From Caryophanales bacterium UBA4100 (GTDB lineage Bacteria; Bacillota; Bacilli; Paenibacillales; UBA4045), in NCBI GenBank assembly GCA_002383285.1, contig DFXU01000093.1:14349-55172 (forward strand): a stretch of 40,824 nt of DNA. Direction: 5' to 3'. The notes beneath the pieces are model-generated. The model searched no databases. It saw only the letters and a list, made by a program, of their open reading frames with translations, and was not told where the DNA came from. Of the stretch, positions 1 to 8,924 are shown piece after piece. The first letter of the stretch is position 1. Each line of letters opens with the position of its first letter. The position numbers and the translations under genes were made by a program.

Positions 1-42
1 ACCGCAAGCCACTTGCTCCCGCGGGAGCAAGTGGCTTGCGGT
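1..42. repeat. Perfect 42-bp palindrome inside purH, touching the window edge
   Basis: Bases 1-20 are the exact reverse complement of bases 23-42, around a central GC at 21-22, so all 42 bases are self-complementary. It may continue beyond base 1. It falls in the variable segment just after the conserved AAFYRKPL of purH. Confidence 0.95.
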
Positions 43-718
43 AGAAGGCTGCACGTTGATGCGGGTTCTCACCGTAGCGAAGGTCCTGCATCTTCTCATA
101 TGTAACGGTATAACGCTCTGGAAGCGGGTCGCCCATCTGCTGGGACAGGTAATCTGCAATGAGCGCATCGTATGCGCCAGTATGGCGGAAAACCTTGCCA
201 GCTAAGCGTTTGCGGGTTTCTAATGTCGTGTCGCCATCTGCCTTCATCTCTTCGAGCACCTGTGCATAGTCGGACGCGTCTACAATAACGGTGACGAACG
301 CATGGTTCTTCGCCGCAGAACGCAGCATAGTCGGTCCACCGATATCGATGTTCTCGATTGCATCCTCATACTCAACATTCGGCTTAGCGATGGTTTCTTG
401 GAACGGATACAGATTAACGATTACCAAATCGATATAATCGAGATTCAGCTTCTCCATCTGCTCTTGGTGCTCCTTGCTGTCACGGATTGCGAGTAGTCCG
501 CTATGAACCGCGGGATGAAGCGTCTTAACACGGCCATCGAGAATTTCCGGGAAACCTGTAACCTCAGATATACCCGTTACGGCTACACCGCTCTTCTCTA
601 GCAGCGCATGTGTGCCTCCTGTTGAGATCAGCTGCACGCCTTGCTTGACCAGCTCAGCTGCAAATTCAACTATACCTGTCTTATCCGACACACTGATTAA
701 TGCACGTTTGATTGCCAA
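1..718 (-). CDS. purH: Bifunctional AICAR formyltransferase / IMP cyclohydrolase, N-terminal part (cut by window edge)
   Basis: Last two steps of IMP synthesis: formylation of AICAR and ring closure to IMP. The start is a TTG at 718-716, preceded by AGGAGG with 7-nt spacing, and the frame stays open to base 1. The roughly 239 visible residues begin MAIKRALISVSDKTGI and contain ISTGGT, the VNLYPF segment and the GGPTMLRSAAKNH motif of the cyclohydrolase (MGS-like) domain, then RYGENPHQRAAFYRKPL, which opens the transformylase domain. The C-terminal transformylase half lies outside the window. purH is the last pur gene visible here and is separated from purN by an unusually long 468-nt gap filled with repeats. 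The last codons seen (LAPAGASGLR) are encoded by a perfect palindrome at 1-42, which may be real or an end artefact. Confidence 0.95.
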   Translation of the reverse strand, partial: MAIKRALISVSDKTGIVEFAAELVKQGVQLISTGGTHALLEKSGVAVTGISEVTGFPEILDGRVKTLHPAVHSGLLAIRDSKEHQEQMEKLNLDYIDLVIVNLYPFQETIAKPNVEYEDAIENIDIGGPTMLRSAAKNHAFVTVIVDASDYAQVLEEMKADGDTTLETRKRLAGKVFRHTGAYDALIADYLSQQMGDPLPERYTVTYEKMQDLRYGENPHQRAAFYRKPLAPAGASGLR

Positions 719-1186
719 TGTAATTCCTCCTATTCGTAAATCACAATCTTGTGACTAACGAGATTATTGATTTAAGTTACTCATTAACACGGTTTGGACG
801 CACCGTCACTGGATCTCTGCTCCAAAATTACTCATCAACACGCAACACCTTGGATCCCTGCTCCAAAGTTACTCATTAACACGCACCACCCTGGATTTCT
901 GCACCAAAGTTACTCATTAACACGCACCACTCTGGATTTCTGTACCAAAGTTACTCATTAACGCTACTGGTATCGCTATTACCCACATGACTTTCGCTAA
1001 TTTTAGTTACTTTTTTAATTTATTATCTTATAACGCTAGTTGCTGCGCTATAATGCTGACTAGCCTTCACTATTACGCTGAAACTAGCGTTATTCTTGTT
1101 TCAAAGCGCTTTTTCGTCAATTTTGCGCATTGTGACCACGCTACAGCGCCAACACTAGCGCTATTCCCATTCCGCTATAAGCGGCG
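719..1186. other. Long purN-purH intergenic gap, repeat-filled
   Basis: These 468 nt interrupt an otherwise tightly packed operon. I see no supportable gene on either strand. The purH-proximal half holds a 41-bp tandem repeat (776-979). The purN-proximal half is rich in the pentamer CGCTA (about ten copies between 963 and 1189) and has an inverted repeat AACGCTAGTT (1032-1041) / AACTAGCGTT (1082-1091). No clear intrinsic terminator and no clear new promoter were found, so purH is probably still transcribed from the operon promoter. Confidence 0.7.
776..979. repeat. 41-bp tandem repeat, about 4-5 units
   Basis: The core TTACTCATTAACACGC starts near 777, 828, 869, 910 and 951. The spacings are 51, 41, 41 and 41 bp, so the first unit carries a 10-bp difference. 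Units differ at a few positions. 41 is not a multiple of three and the array is not in a coding frame. Confidence 0.9.
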
Positions 1187-1882
1187 CTACGCCAATTCCG
1201 TACAAATTGTCCGGTTTCCATCTATACGGACACGACCATCTCGAATCCAACGAATAACTTCTGGCAGTAGCGTGTGCTCGACCGCATGAATGCGGGCAGC
1301 CAAGCTGTCCTCCGTGTCGTCATCCTCGATGACAACGGCTTGCTGCGCGATGATCGGACCTGCGTCCATCTCGAGCGAAACATAGTGAACGGTGACACCG
1401 GTCACCTTGGCACCATAAGCCAAGGCGTCTGCAATGCCATGCGCACCCTTGAATGAAGGCAGCAGCGCTGGATGAATGTTAATCATACAACCGTAGAAAG
1501 GCTTAACTAGCACATTCGTCACCAATCGCATATAACCGGCCATGACGATGAGATCTATGTCCCTGCGCTGCAGTTCTGCGACAATTTCCAATTCATACTC
1601 CTCACGTGAAGCGTATTCCTTCGGACGGAAAACCCAAGTATCTATCCCCGCCAACTCAGCGCGTTCTATAGCTTTAGCCTGTGGCCGATCACATACAAGA
1701 AGCTCAAGTTTCACATCCAAATCCCCAGCTGCAACACGATCTATGAGTACTTGAAGGTTGGATCCCCCACCTGAAGCGAATACGGCGACACGGAAAGTTG
1801 ATTTAGGTAAGTTTGGCGATTGTAATGACTCGGATATATCCCCTAAATTTCCCGAATTCACTGTACTCCCCGTCCCTTCCAT
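1187..1882 (-). CDS. purN: Phosphoribosylglycinamide formyltransferase 1
   Basis: Transfers a formyl group from 10-formyl-THF to GAR, the third step of purine synthesis. The family core begins at residue 31 (RVAVFASGGGSNLQ). The catalytic Asn135, His137 (INIHPALLPSFKG) and Asp173 (EMDAGPIIAQ) are all visible. The protein is 231 residues against about 190-210 for most relatives, because about 28 residues precede the usual start. No alternative start codon or ribosome binding site is apparent closer to the conserved core, so the extension is probably translated. The ATG overlaps the purM stop (TAATG), indicating translational coupling. Confidence 0.97.
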   Translation of the reverse strand: MEGTGSTVNSGNLGDISESLQSPNLPKSTFRVAVFASGGGSNLQVLIDRVAAGDLDVKLELLVCDRPQAKAIERAELAGIDTWVFRPKEYASREEYELEIVAELQRRDIDLIVMAGYMRLVTNVLVKPFYGCMINIHPALLPSFKGAHGIADALAYGAKVTGVTVHYVSLEMDAGPIIAQQAVVIEDDDTEDSLAARIHAVEHTLLPEVIRWIRDGRVRIDGNRTICTELA

Positions 1883-2925
1883 TAAACAACAGCTCCTTGG
1901 AATGTAACAACACTCGTACCCTCGGTAATCTGTCCAATCCGGTATGCTTCCTCACCAAGCTCTGCTGCAACCTTCAAGGTTTCTTCAGCCTGCTCAGCCG
2001 AAACGACGATAACCATACCGATGCCCATGTTAAACGTGCGGAACATGTCATTATTCGTAATTCCACCCTTGCTCTGCAGCAAATCAAAAATCGGTAATAT
2101 CGGCCATGCACCATAGTCAATCTCAACATTGACTGTGTCCGGAAGCACCCGAGGAATATTCTCGATGAATCCGCCGCCTGTAATGTGTACTAGCCCTTTA
2201 AGCGTAACTTTATCCATCAATGACACAATCGTCTTCACATAAATCTTCGTAGGTGTTAATAGTACATCACCCAACACAGCATCCAGGACATCTAACCGAT
2301 CCGTTAGCTTGTAACCAGATTTTTCTAACAACAGCTTTCGTACCAACGAGAATCCGTTACTGTGAATTCCACTTGAAGCAAGACCGATGACTACGTCTCC
2401 AGGCGTGATCTTCGAACCATCGATAATATTCTTCTTATCTACAATACCAACTGAGAAGCCAGCGATATCATATTCGCCTTCACTATACATACCCGGCATC
2501 TCCGCTGTCTCTCCACCAATTAATGCACAGCCAGACTGTACACAGCCCTCGGCGATGCCCGCAACAATTGCTTCGATTTTCTCCGGAATGACCTTATCAC
2601 AAGCGAGGTAATCGAGGAAGAATAATGGCTCAGCACCAGAAACCACAATGTCGTTCACGCACATAGCTACAGCATCGATCCCGATCGTATCATGCTTGTC
2701 CATGGCAAAAGCCAGCTTCAGCTTCGTACCAACACCATCCGTTCCGGATACTAGGATAGGCTCCTCGTACTTGTCCTTATCGAGCCCGAACAATCCGCCG
2801 AAACCGCCAATGCCAGAGAGGACCTCCGGGCGGAATGTGCGCTTAACATGCTTCTTCATCCTTTCTACCGCTTCATTACCAGCCGCAATATCGACTCCCG
2901 CTTCTTTATAAGCATCCGACAACAT
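1882..2925 (-). CDS. purM: Phosphoribosylformylglycinamidine cyclo-ligase (AIR synthetase)
   Basis: Closes the imidazole ring of FGAM to give AIR, using ATP. The protein starts MLSDAYKEAGVDIAAGNEAV. It contains the PurM-superfamily signatures GTDGVGTKLKLAF, a DCVAMCVNDI-type segment (here DAVAMCVNDIVVSGAEP), IGGETAEMPGMY and HITGGGFIENIPRVLP. Length is 347 residues, as expected. I chose the ATG at 2925 because GAGGAG lies 5 nt upstream; the in-frame GTG at 2931 would overlap that ribosome binding site. The purN start overlaps its stop codon. A 142-nt gap without visible features separates it from purF upstream. Confidence 0.97.
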   Translation of the reverse strand: MLSDAYKEAGVDIAAGNEAVERMKKHVKRTFRPEVLSGIGGFGGLFGLDKDKYEEPILVSGTDGVGTKLKLAFAMDKHDTIGIDAVAMCVNDIVVSGAEPLFFLDYLACDKVIPEKIEAIVAGIAEGCVQSGCALIGGETAEMPGMYSEGEYDIAGFSVGIVDKKNIIDGSKITPGDVVIGLASSGIHSNGFSLVRKLLLEKSGYKLTDRLDVLDAVLGDVLLTPTKIYVKTIVSLMDKVTLKGLVHITGGGFIENIPRVLPDTVNVEIDYGAWPILPIFDLLQSKGGITNNDMFRTFNMGIGMVIVVSAEQAEETLKVAAELGEEAYRIGQITEGTSVVTFQGAVV

Positions 2926-3067
2926 GATCACTCCTCAAAAATAATTTTCCGCTCATTCGAGCTGCTGTAGAGGTCTTTGGGTACTCTATTCCACTTTTTC
3001 CACTCTTCCTGCTCAACTCATCCAAGCTACTGCTTTTGGATCAATATTCATAAGTCTTCGATGACAC

Positions 3068-4558
3068 TCACTTATTATTAGTTACCTTCTCGCCCTTAGC
3101 TGCCTTCGCTGATCCTGAGATATCCGTTGGGTAATCATGGTCGAAGCATGCAGTACACAAGCCGCGATTGTATTCCGCGGACACACTTCCTATACTTTCC
3201 TGCAGACCATTCTTGCTTAGAAAATACAATGAATCCGCATTAATCTTCTGACGGATTTCCTCAACCGAGTTCATTGCTGCGATTAACTCAGTCTTGCTCG
3301 GAGTATCAATTCCATAGAAGCAGGAATTCATAAACGGTGGTGAGCTTATACGCACATGTACTTCCGTAGCACCAGCCTCCCTCAGCATATTCACGATCCG
3401 GAGTGAGGTTGTACCACGCACGATGGAATCATCAATCATAACAACTCGCTTACCCTCGACAACCTTACGCACTGCAGACAGCTTCATCTTCACGCCCTGC
3501 TCACGCAGCTCTTGGCTCGGTAGAATGAACGTACGACCTGTATACCGATTCTTGATCAAGCCAAGCTCATAAGGTATTCCTGTCTGCTCAGCAAATCCAA
3601 TCGCGGCCGATATACTCGAATCTGGAACCCCAGTAACGACATCAGCATCAACGAATGCCTCCATAGCAAGCTGTCGCCCCATACGCTTACGGGCTGTATG
3701 CACATTAATCTCATCAATATCACTATCGGGTCTGGCAAAATAAATATATTCCATCGAGCATACTGCCTTCTTCTCAGCAACAGCAAAGCGCTCAGAACGA
3801 AGTCCCTGCTCATCCAAAACGATGATTTCTCCTGGTGCGATGTCTCGAATGTACGTACCACCGACCGTATCGAACGCACAGGTCTCTGAAGCGAATAAAT
3901 AGCTATCGCCAAGCTTACCCATCACGAAGGGTCTAAGACCATTCGGGTCTAATGCAGCAATCATCTTATCCTTGGTTGTTATCAAGAATGCATAGCCGCC
4001 TACTAGCTGATTAAGTGCATCCTTCACAGCATCAACAATATTATCATGCTCGGAACGGGCGATGAGATGAGCTAGCACCTCTGTATCACTGGAGGTCTGG
4101 AATATAGAGCCCATACGCTCCAGCCTTTTCTTAATTTCTGGTGCATTTACGATATTGCCGTTTGTCGCAATGGCAAGGTCACCCTCACGATACTTGAATA
4201 CGAGTGGCTGCGCATTCGCCAGCTTGCTCTCACCGGAGGTAGAATAACGCACATGCGCTATCGCATTGTGCCCTGTCAGATTCTTCATCACTTCAGGGCT
4301 GAACACTTCTTTGGCCAAGCCCATTCCGCGATGGTAGCTAAAGTCTGCTCCGTTGGACGTACAGATGCCTGCACTCTCTTGTCCACGGTGCTGCAGGGCA
4401 TGTAAGCCGTAGTAACATAAAGAAGCGGCTTCGGAGTGACCATACACTCCGAATACACCGCATTCTTCCTTAAGCTTATCGAAGAAATCCTCGGAGAAGC
4501 TGCCTTCGTTATAGAAAGCTCCAGTCCAAAACTTTGATTCGTTTATCCCATGTAACAT
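3068..4558 (-). CDS. purF: Amidophosphoribosyltransferase (glutamine PRPP amidotransferase)
   Basis: Catalyses the committed step of purine synthesis, PRPP plus glutamine to 5-phosphoribosylamine. The N-terminal Ntn glutaminase domain should be exposed by cleavage before Cys33 (KEECGVFGVYG), leaving a 32-residue propeptide, as in the Bacillus-type enzyme. The PRPP-binding motif VVMIDDSIVRGTT is present. The four cysteines that would bind a 4Fe-4S cluster in this class are visible (KKAVCSMEY, MNSCFYG, and the CTAC pair near the C terminus), so it should be the oxygen-sensitive Fe-S type. The start lies inside the end of purL (16-nt overlap) with GGAAGG about 10 nt upstream. Confidence 0.97.
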   Translation of the reverse strand: MLHGINESKFWTGAFYNEGSFSEDFFDKLKEECGVFGVYGHSEAASLCYYGLHALQHRGQESAGICTSNGADFSYHRGMGLAKEVFSPEVMKNLTGHNAIAHVRYSTSGESKLANAQPLVFKYREGDLAIATNGNIVNAPEIKKRLERMGSIFQTSSDTEVLAHLIARSEHDNIVDAVKDALNQLVGGYAFLITTKDKMIAALDPNGLRPFVMGKLGDSYLFASETCAFDTVGGTYIRDIAPGEIIVLDEQGLRSERFAVAEKKAVCSMEYIYFARPDSDIDEINVHTARKRMGRQLAMEAFVDADVVTGVPDSSISAAIGFAEQTGIPYELGLIKNRYTGRTFILPSQELREQGVKMKLSAVRKVVEGKRVVMIDDSIVRGTTSLRIVNMLREAGATEVHVRISSPPFMNSCFYGIDTPSKTELIAAMNSVEEIRQKINADSLYFLSKNGLQESIGSVSAEYNRGLCTACFDHDYPTDISGSAKAAKGEKVTNNK

Positions 4559-6786
4559 GGAATCGCATCCTTCCAGATCTTCTCTAGCTGTTCAACTGCC
4601 GTCTGAATAACTGCGGTATCATTGACTCTAATCGTAAGATGACGGCCTTTCACTTGTCCGATCGTCTGATGCGGAACACCCTTTACAGCAAACCATTCAC
4701 TCACTTGATCTGCTCGTTCTGGTTTTACAGATATAATGACGCGGGATTGGCTCTCGCTGAACAATGCGATGTCATTGCGTAATGCTGTGGAAATCGTTAC
4801 ATCCGCGCCAAGCTCCCCGCTAACACAGGATTCCGTTAACGCAACGGCAATGCCGCCTTCGGATAAATCATGAGCTGATGCGATCCAGCCTTTACGAATA
4901 GCGCCTAACAACGCTTCTTGCATCGAAGCTTCAACATCAAGGTCGATTGCTGGTGGACGACCCTCAGTTACCCCGTGAATGACATATTGGAATTCACTAC
5001 CACCAAGCTCTGCCTTCGTCTCGCCTAGTAGGATGATGGTATCTCCTTCAGACTTGAAGCCTTGCGTAGTAATGTGATCGATGTCACGCACTAACCCGAC
5101 CATACCAATAACCGGAGTCGGATAAATCGCTCCTTTGGCATTCTCATTGTATAAGCTGACATTACCGCCTATGACGGGTGCATTCAGCTTGATGCATGCT
5201 TCACTGATTCCGTCCGCCGACTTCTCCAGCTGCCAGAAGATCTCAGGCTTCTCTGGGCTTCCGAAGTTGAGGTTATCTGTGATCGCGAGTGGTTCTGCGC
5301 CCGAGCATACAACATTACGAGCGGCTTCTGCTACAGCAATCCGACCACCCATCTCCGGATCAAGGTATACATATCGTCCGTTACAATCCGTACACATTGC
5401 GATAGCTTTGCGGGTTCCGCGTATGAGCACAACAGCTGCATCTGAGCCTGGCTTTACTGCTGTATCTGTACGTACCATATGATCATATTGGTTATAAATC
5501 CATTCCTTGCTTGCTACCGTAGGTGATGCAAGCACCTTCTCCAGAGCGCCTTGCAGGTCCACGACCTCGTCATAACGATTCGTATCTAACTTAGCGTTCT
5601 CTATATAATATGCAGGCACCGTGGACGGTTTATTATATACCGGGCACTCATCAACTAGCGCTGTAACCGGCATATCTGCAACCACTTCACCATGCTGAAT
5701 AATACGTAATTTCCCATCGTCGGTCACACTGCCCACATTCGAGCATACGAGACCCCATTTTTCAAAAATCGCCTTAGCCTGTGCCTCATTCTCGGGAAGT
5801 ACGACGAATAGCATACGTTCCTGTGACTCAGATAACATCATCTCATAAGCAGTCATATTCGTCTCACGCTGAGGAACACGGTCTAGATGAAGCTCCATCC
5901 CGTTGCCTGCCTTACTCGCCATCTCGGAGCTCGAGGAGGTCAAGCCTGCAGCACCCATATCCTGAATACCAATAACGATACCTGAGTTAATGAGATCTAA
6001 GCAGGCTTCCATTACAAGCTTCTCCATGAACGGATCACCGACCTGAACAGCCGAACGCATCACTTCTGTCTCAGCCGTCAGCTCCTCTGATGCAAAGGTC
6101 GCTCCATGAATACCATCACGACCTGTAGCTGGTCCTACATAGAATACCGGGTTGCCAACACCCTTGGCGACACCCTTCTGAATCTTATCGTGATCGATTA
6201 GACCTACACACATTGCATTCACGAGTGGATTACCCTCATAGCTCTCATCGAACATCACTTCGCCGCCAACCGTCGGAATACCGATACAGTTACCATAGGA
6301 GGCTATACCAGCTACCACATGCTCGAATAAGTACCTCACTCGGTCATTGTCTAGCTTACCGAAGCGGAGTGAGTTCAATAACGCTATCGGGCGTGCGCCC
6401 ATGGAGAAGATATCACGGACGATACCACCAACTCCAGTAGCTGCACCCTGAAAAGGCTCAACCGCCGATGGATGATTATGACTTTCGATCTTGAAGCATA
6501 TCGCTTGATTATCGCCAATATCAACAATACCTGCACCTTCGCCAGGACCCATTAGAACCTGTGGACCAGTGGTCGGAAACTTCCGTAGAACAGGCTTGGA
6601 ATTCTTATATGAGCAATGCTCAGACCACATCACGCTGAATACACCAATCTCCGTATAATTCGGCTGGCGACCAAGAAAGCCGCAGATCTTACCATACTCC
6701 TCATCCGTCACGCCCATTTGCTTATAAATCTTCTGTTCTGCGATCTGTTCAGACGTTGGCTCAAGAGCCGATAGTTGCTGTGCCAT
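4543..6786 (-). CDS. purL: FGAM synthase, large (synthetase) subunit, short form
   Basis: ATP-dependent conversion of FGAR to FGAM, working as a complex with PurQ (glutaminase) and PurS. At 747 residues it is the small PurL found where purS and purQ are separate genes, not the roughly 1300-residue fused enzyme. Visible signatures include VMWSEHCSYKNSKPVLRKFPT near the N terminus, a GPGEGAGIVDIGDNQAICFKIESHNHPS-type nucleotide segment and a C-terminal half with HDLSEGGIAVAL. The ATG has GGAGG 7 nt upstream, inside the end of purQ (26-nt overlap). The 3' end overlaps purF, so translation of purQ, purL and purF is probably coupled. Confidence 0.98.
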   Translation of the reverse strand: MAQQLSALEPTSEQIAEQKIYKQMGVTDEEYGKICGFLGRQPNYTEIGVFSVMWSEHCSYKNSKPVLRKFPTTGPQVLMGPGEGAGIVDIGDNQAICFKIESHNHPSAVEPFQGAATGVGGIVRDIFSMGARPIALLNSLRFGKLDNDRVRYLFEHVVAGIASYGNCIGIPTVGGEVMFDESYEGNPLVNAMCVGLIDHDKIQKGVAKGVGNPVFYVGPATGRDGIHGATFASEELTAETEVMRSAVQVGDPFMEKLVMEACLDLINSGIVIGIQDMGAAGLTSSSSEMASKAGNGMELHLDRVPQRETNMTAYEMMLSESQERMLFVVLPENEAQAKAIFEKWGLVCSNVGSVTDDGKLRIIQHGEVVADMPVTALVDECPVYNKPSTVPAYYIENAKLDTNRYDEVVDLQGALEKVLASPTVASKEWIYNQYDHMVRTDTAVKPGSDAAVVLIRGTRKAIAMCTDCNGRYVYLDPEMGGRIAVAEAARNVVCSGAEPLAITDNLNFGSPEKPEIFWQLEKSADGISEACIKLNAPVIGGNVSLYNENAKGAIYPTPVIGMVGLVRDIDHITTQGFKSEGDTIILLGETKAELGGSEFQYVIHGVTEGRPPAIDLDVEASMQEALLGAIRKGWIASAHDLSEGGIAVALTESCVSGELGADVTISTALRNDIALFSESQSRVIISVKPERADQVSEWFAVKGVPHQTIGQVKGRHLTIRVNDTAVIQTAVEQLEKIWKDAIPCYMG

Positions 6787-7456
6787 GTTTCATCCTCCAA
6801 GCATTCAAGACTGATGTGAATATACGCTTGCCATCTTCTGAGCCGAGTATTGTGCTAACTGCGCGCTCAGGATGTGGCATCATGCCTACTACATTGCCTG
6901 ATTTGTTACAAATCCCAGCTATATCATCCACTGAGCCGTTCGGATTGCTTCCATGATATCGGAATACAATCTGATCATACTCAACTAATTCCTGTAATGT
7001 TGCTTCATCACAATAATAATTGCCTTCGCCATGAGCGATTGGAATATCAATGATTTCACCAATTCGATAATCATTTGTGAATACAGTACGAGTCGTTTCT
7101 ACCTGCAAATCTGCTTGATGGCAACGGAACTTTAACGTTTTATTACGGAGCATTGCACCTGGCAATAGCCCTGCCTCTAATAAAATTTGGAACCCATTGC
7201 ATATACCAATAATATATTTTCCCTCTTCAGCTGCCTTAACAAGCTCAGCCATGACTGGAGCGAATTGAGCAATTGCACCACAACGTAAGTAATCCCCGTA
7301 AGAGAAGCCTCCGGGAATAATGATACAATCGTAGGACGATAAGTCCGTAGCCGTATGCCATACATATTCAACAGATTGACCAATCGAATCCTCCACAGCC
7401 TTGTAACAATCGATGTCACAGTTAGATCCGGGGAAAACCAGTATTGCAAATTTCAT
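6761..7456 (-). CDS. purQ: FGAM synthase glutaminase subunit
   Basis: Class I glutamine amidotransferase that supplies ammonia to PurL. The nucleophile is Cys86 (YIIGICNGFQIL) and the catalytic His195/Glu197 lie in MMPHPERAV, completing the triad. The protein starts MKFAILVFPGSNCDID, typical for PurQ, and is 231 residues long. GGAGG lies 8-9 nt before the ATG. A 68-nt gap separates it from purS and its 3' end overlaps purL. Confidence 0.98.
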   Translation of the reverse strand: MKFAILVFPGSNCDIDCYKAVEDSIGQSVEYVWHTATDLSSYDCIIIPGGFSYGDYLRCGAIAQFAPVMAELVKAAEEGKYIIGICNGFQILLEAGLLPGAMLRNKTLKFRCHQADLQVETTRTVFTNDYRIGEIIDIPIAHGEGNYYCDEATLQELVEYDQIVFRYHGSNPNGSVDDIAGICNKSGNVVGMMPHPERAVSTILGSEDGKRIFTSVLNAWRMKHGTATIGS

Positions 7457-7524
7457 TTGAGGAACCTCCTATAAGAATTAGATGACTGTAGGCGCATTCG
7501 ATAAAACCACTTCATAACTTAAGC

Positions 7525-7767
7525 CTATGACAGCTCGTATCGATAATCCTCGATAACTGTGTTAGCTAGCAATTTCTCACACATCGCTTTTACTCTTTCT
7601 TCGGCTAAGGCACGATCGGTAGTACCTAGCTCCATCTCCATATATTTCCCAATGCACACCTTATCAACCTCGTTAAATCCCATAGAATGAAGTCGTCCTT
7701 GCACTGCATTTCCTTGTGGATCCAATACATTCTTTTTTACCGTGACATACACAGTCGCTTTTAACAT
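7525..7767 (-). CDS. purS: FGAM synthase subunit PurS
   Basis: Small dimeric protein that bridges PurQ and PurL and is required for activity of the three-part FGAM synthase. The 80-residue product starts MLKATVYVTVKKNVLDPQG, the usual PurS opening, and includes the HSMGFNEVDKVCIGKYMEMEL strand. I chose the ATG at 7767, with GGAGGG 10 nt upstream; an in-frame TTG at 7785 would place the ribosome binding site within the coding region. It sits between purC and purQ, the normal Bacillales order. Confidence 0.96.
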   Translation of the reverse strand: MLKATVYVTVKKNVLDPQGNAVQGRLHSMGFNEVDKVCIGKYMEMELGTTDRALAEERVKAMCEKLLANTVIEDYRYELS

Positions 7768-7920
7768 GATCAAGTAACCCTCCAATAGTGAAAAATAATA
7801 ATCTCTTACCCAACCTACATTTACGCCAAAAGCTCATTCAAACCATCCATGTTTAATGCTAGCCATCGTGTCTACAATGCAAATTCCATCAATGTCAATT
7901 TCCATCACCTAGTCATGGAA

Positions 7921-8811
7921 TTATTCATTAGCAACTAAACGGCTATAGATTTCTTCATACCGTCGTGAGGTTTCGCTTATTACATGCTCTGGCAATGGAT
8001 CAGGCTTACTATTCTTGTCCCATTCTGAATTAGAGAGGTACGTGCGTACAGGCTCTTTATCCATACTGTCGATCTCTATGTCTAGAGCGTAGTTCTCCTT
8101 CGCCCAGAAGCGTGATGAATCAGGAGTGAACAGCTCATCGATCAAGATGATCTCCCCATCTATTAACCCAAATTCAAACTTGCAATCAGCAAGTATGATA
8201 TTGCGCTTCTCACAATAATCATGAGCGAAGTTATACAGCTCAATACTACGGTCTCGCAGCTTACCGGCTAACTCAACTCCGATGAAGGCCTCCATCTCTG
8301 CGAAAGAGATATCTTCATCGTGGCCTACATCATTCTTAGCCGAGGGTGTGAATAACGGCTCACTGAAGCGTTCGTTCTTGCGGATACCATCTGGAAGCTC
8401 AATGCCGTTAATCTCTTTCGTTGTCGTATATTGTCTCCAGCCGCCTCCGGTAATATAGCCTCGCACAATACATTCCATATCAATACGTTCGGCTTTCTTA
8501 ACGACCATTATACGATCGCGGAGCACATCGGGATCTGTTACTAGGTCTCCGAGTTTAGATACATCTGTGTGTACAACATGGTTCGGTTGGAAGCTCTCGG
8601 TGATCTCAAACCAATAGGCGCTTAGCTTGTTCAGTACATTACCTTTGTTCGGAACAGGTGGGTCAAGGACATAATCAAACGCTGAAATTCTATCGGTCAC
8701 AACGATCAGATAATGCTCCCCCAGGTCATACAGTTCTCTGACCTTACCTTTGTAGATGAGTGGAGCTTTTACAATATTCTCTGCAGATGAGATAGCTGCT
8801 TGCGTGCTCAC
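7921..8811 (-). CDS. purC: SAICAR synthetase, long form
   Basis: ATP-dependent ligation of aspartate to CAIR. Motifs are LIYKGKVRELYDLG, VVTDRISAFDYVLDPPVPNKG, ECIVRGYITGGGW, and the signature ending LIDELFTPDSSRFW. The start is a GTG at 8811 with AGGAGG 7 nt upstream; an ATG 18 nt further up would put that ribosome binding site inside the gene. The 296-residue length is that of the longer SAICAR synthetase type rather than the about 240-residue form of B. subtilis and E. coli. It is separated from purB by about 113 nt and from purS by about 150 nt, the two looser joints of the operon. Confidence 0.96.
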   Translation of the reverse strand: MSTQAAISSAENIVKAPLIYKGKVRELYDLGEHYLIVVTDRISAFDYVLDPPVPNKGNVLNKLSAYWFEITESFQPNHVVHTDVSKLGDLVTDPDVLRDRIMVVKKAERIDMECIVRGYITGGGWRQYTTTKEINGIELPDGIRKNERFSEPLFTPSAKNDVGHDEDISFAEMEAFIGVELAGKLRDRSIELYNFAHDYCEKRNIILADCKFEFGLIDGEIILIDELFTPDSSRFWAKENYALDIEIDSMDKEPVRTYLSNSEWDKNSKPDPLPEHVISETSRRYEEIYSRLVANE

Positions 8812-8924
8812 GGTTGGACCTCCTAGCATGATACCCTGTCGGGCTCAAACTGATATATTATATTGTAATAATAAATCTCATAAACCCAAGCGATAATTGT
8901 ATATAGGTTCCACTAGTAATAGAC

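Noticed and set aside
987..1289. 100-residue plus-strand frame over the purN-purH gap
   Set aside because: It runs antisense into purN, has no ribosome binding site, and covers the CGCTA-rich repeat. No family resemblance.
3556..3912. 118-residue minus-strand frame
   Set aside because: It lies within purF in another frame on the same strand, and purF is complete and conserved there.
7834..7905. 23-codon ATG frame in the purC-purS gap
   Set aside because: No ribosome binding site at a usable distance, very short, and no recognisable leader-peptide features. Kept as a remark only.
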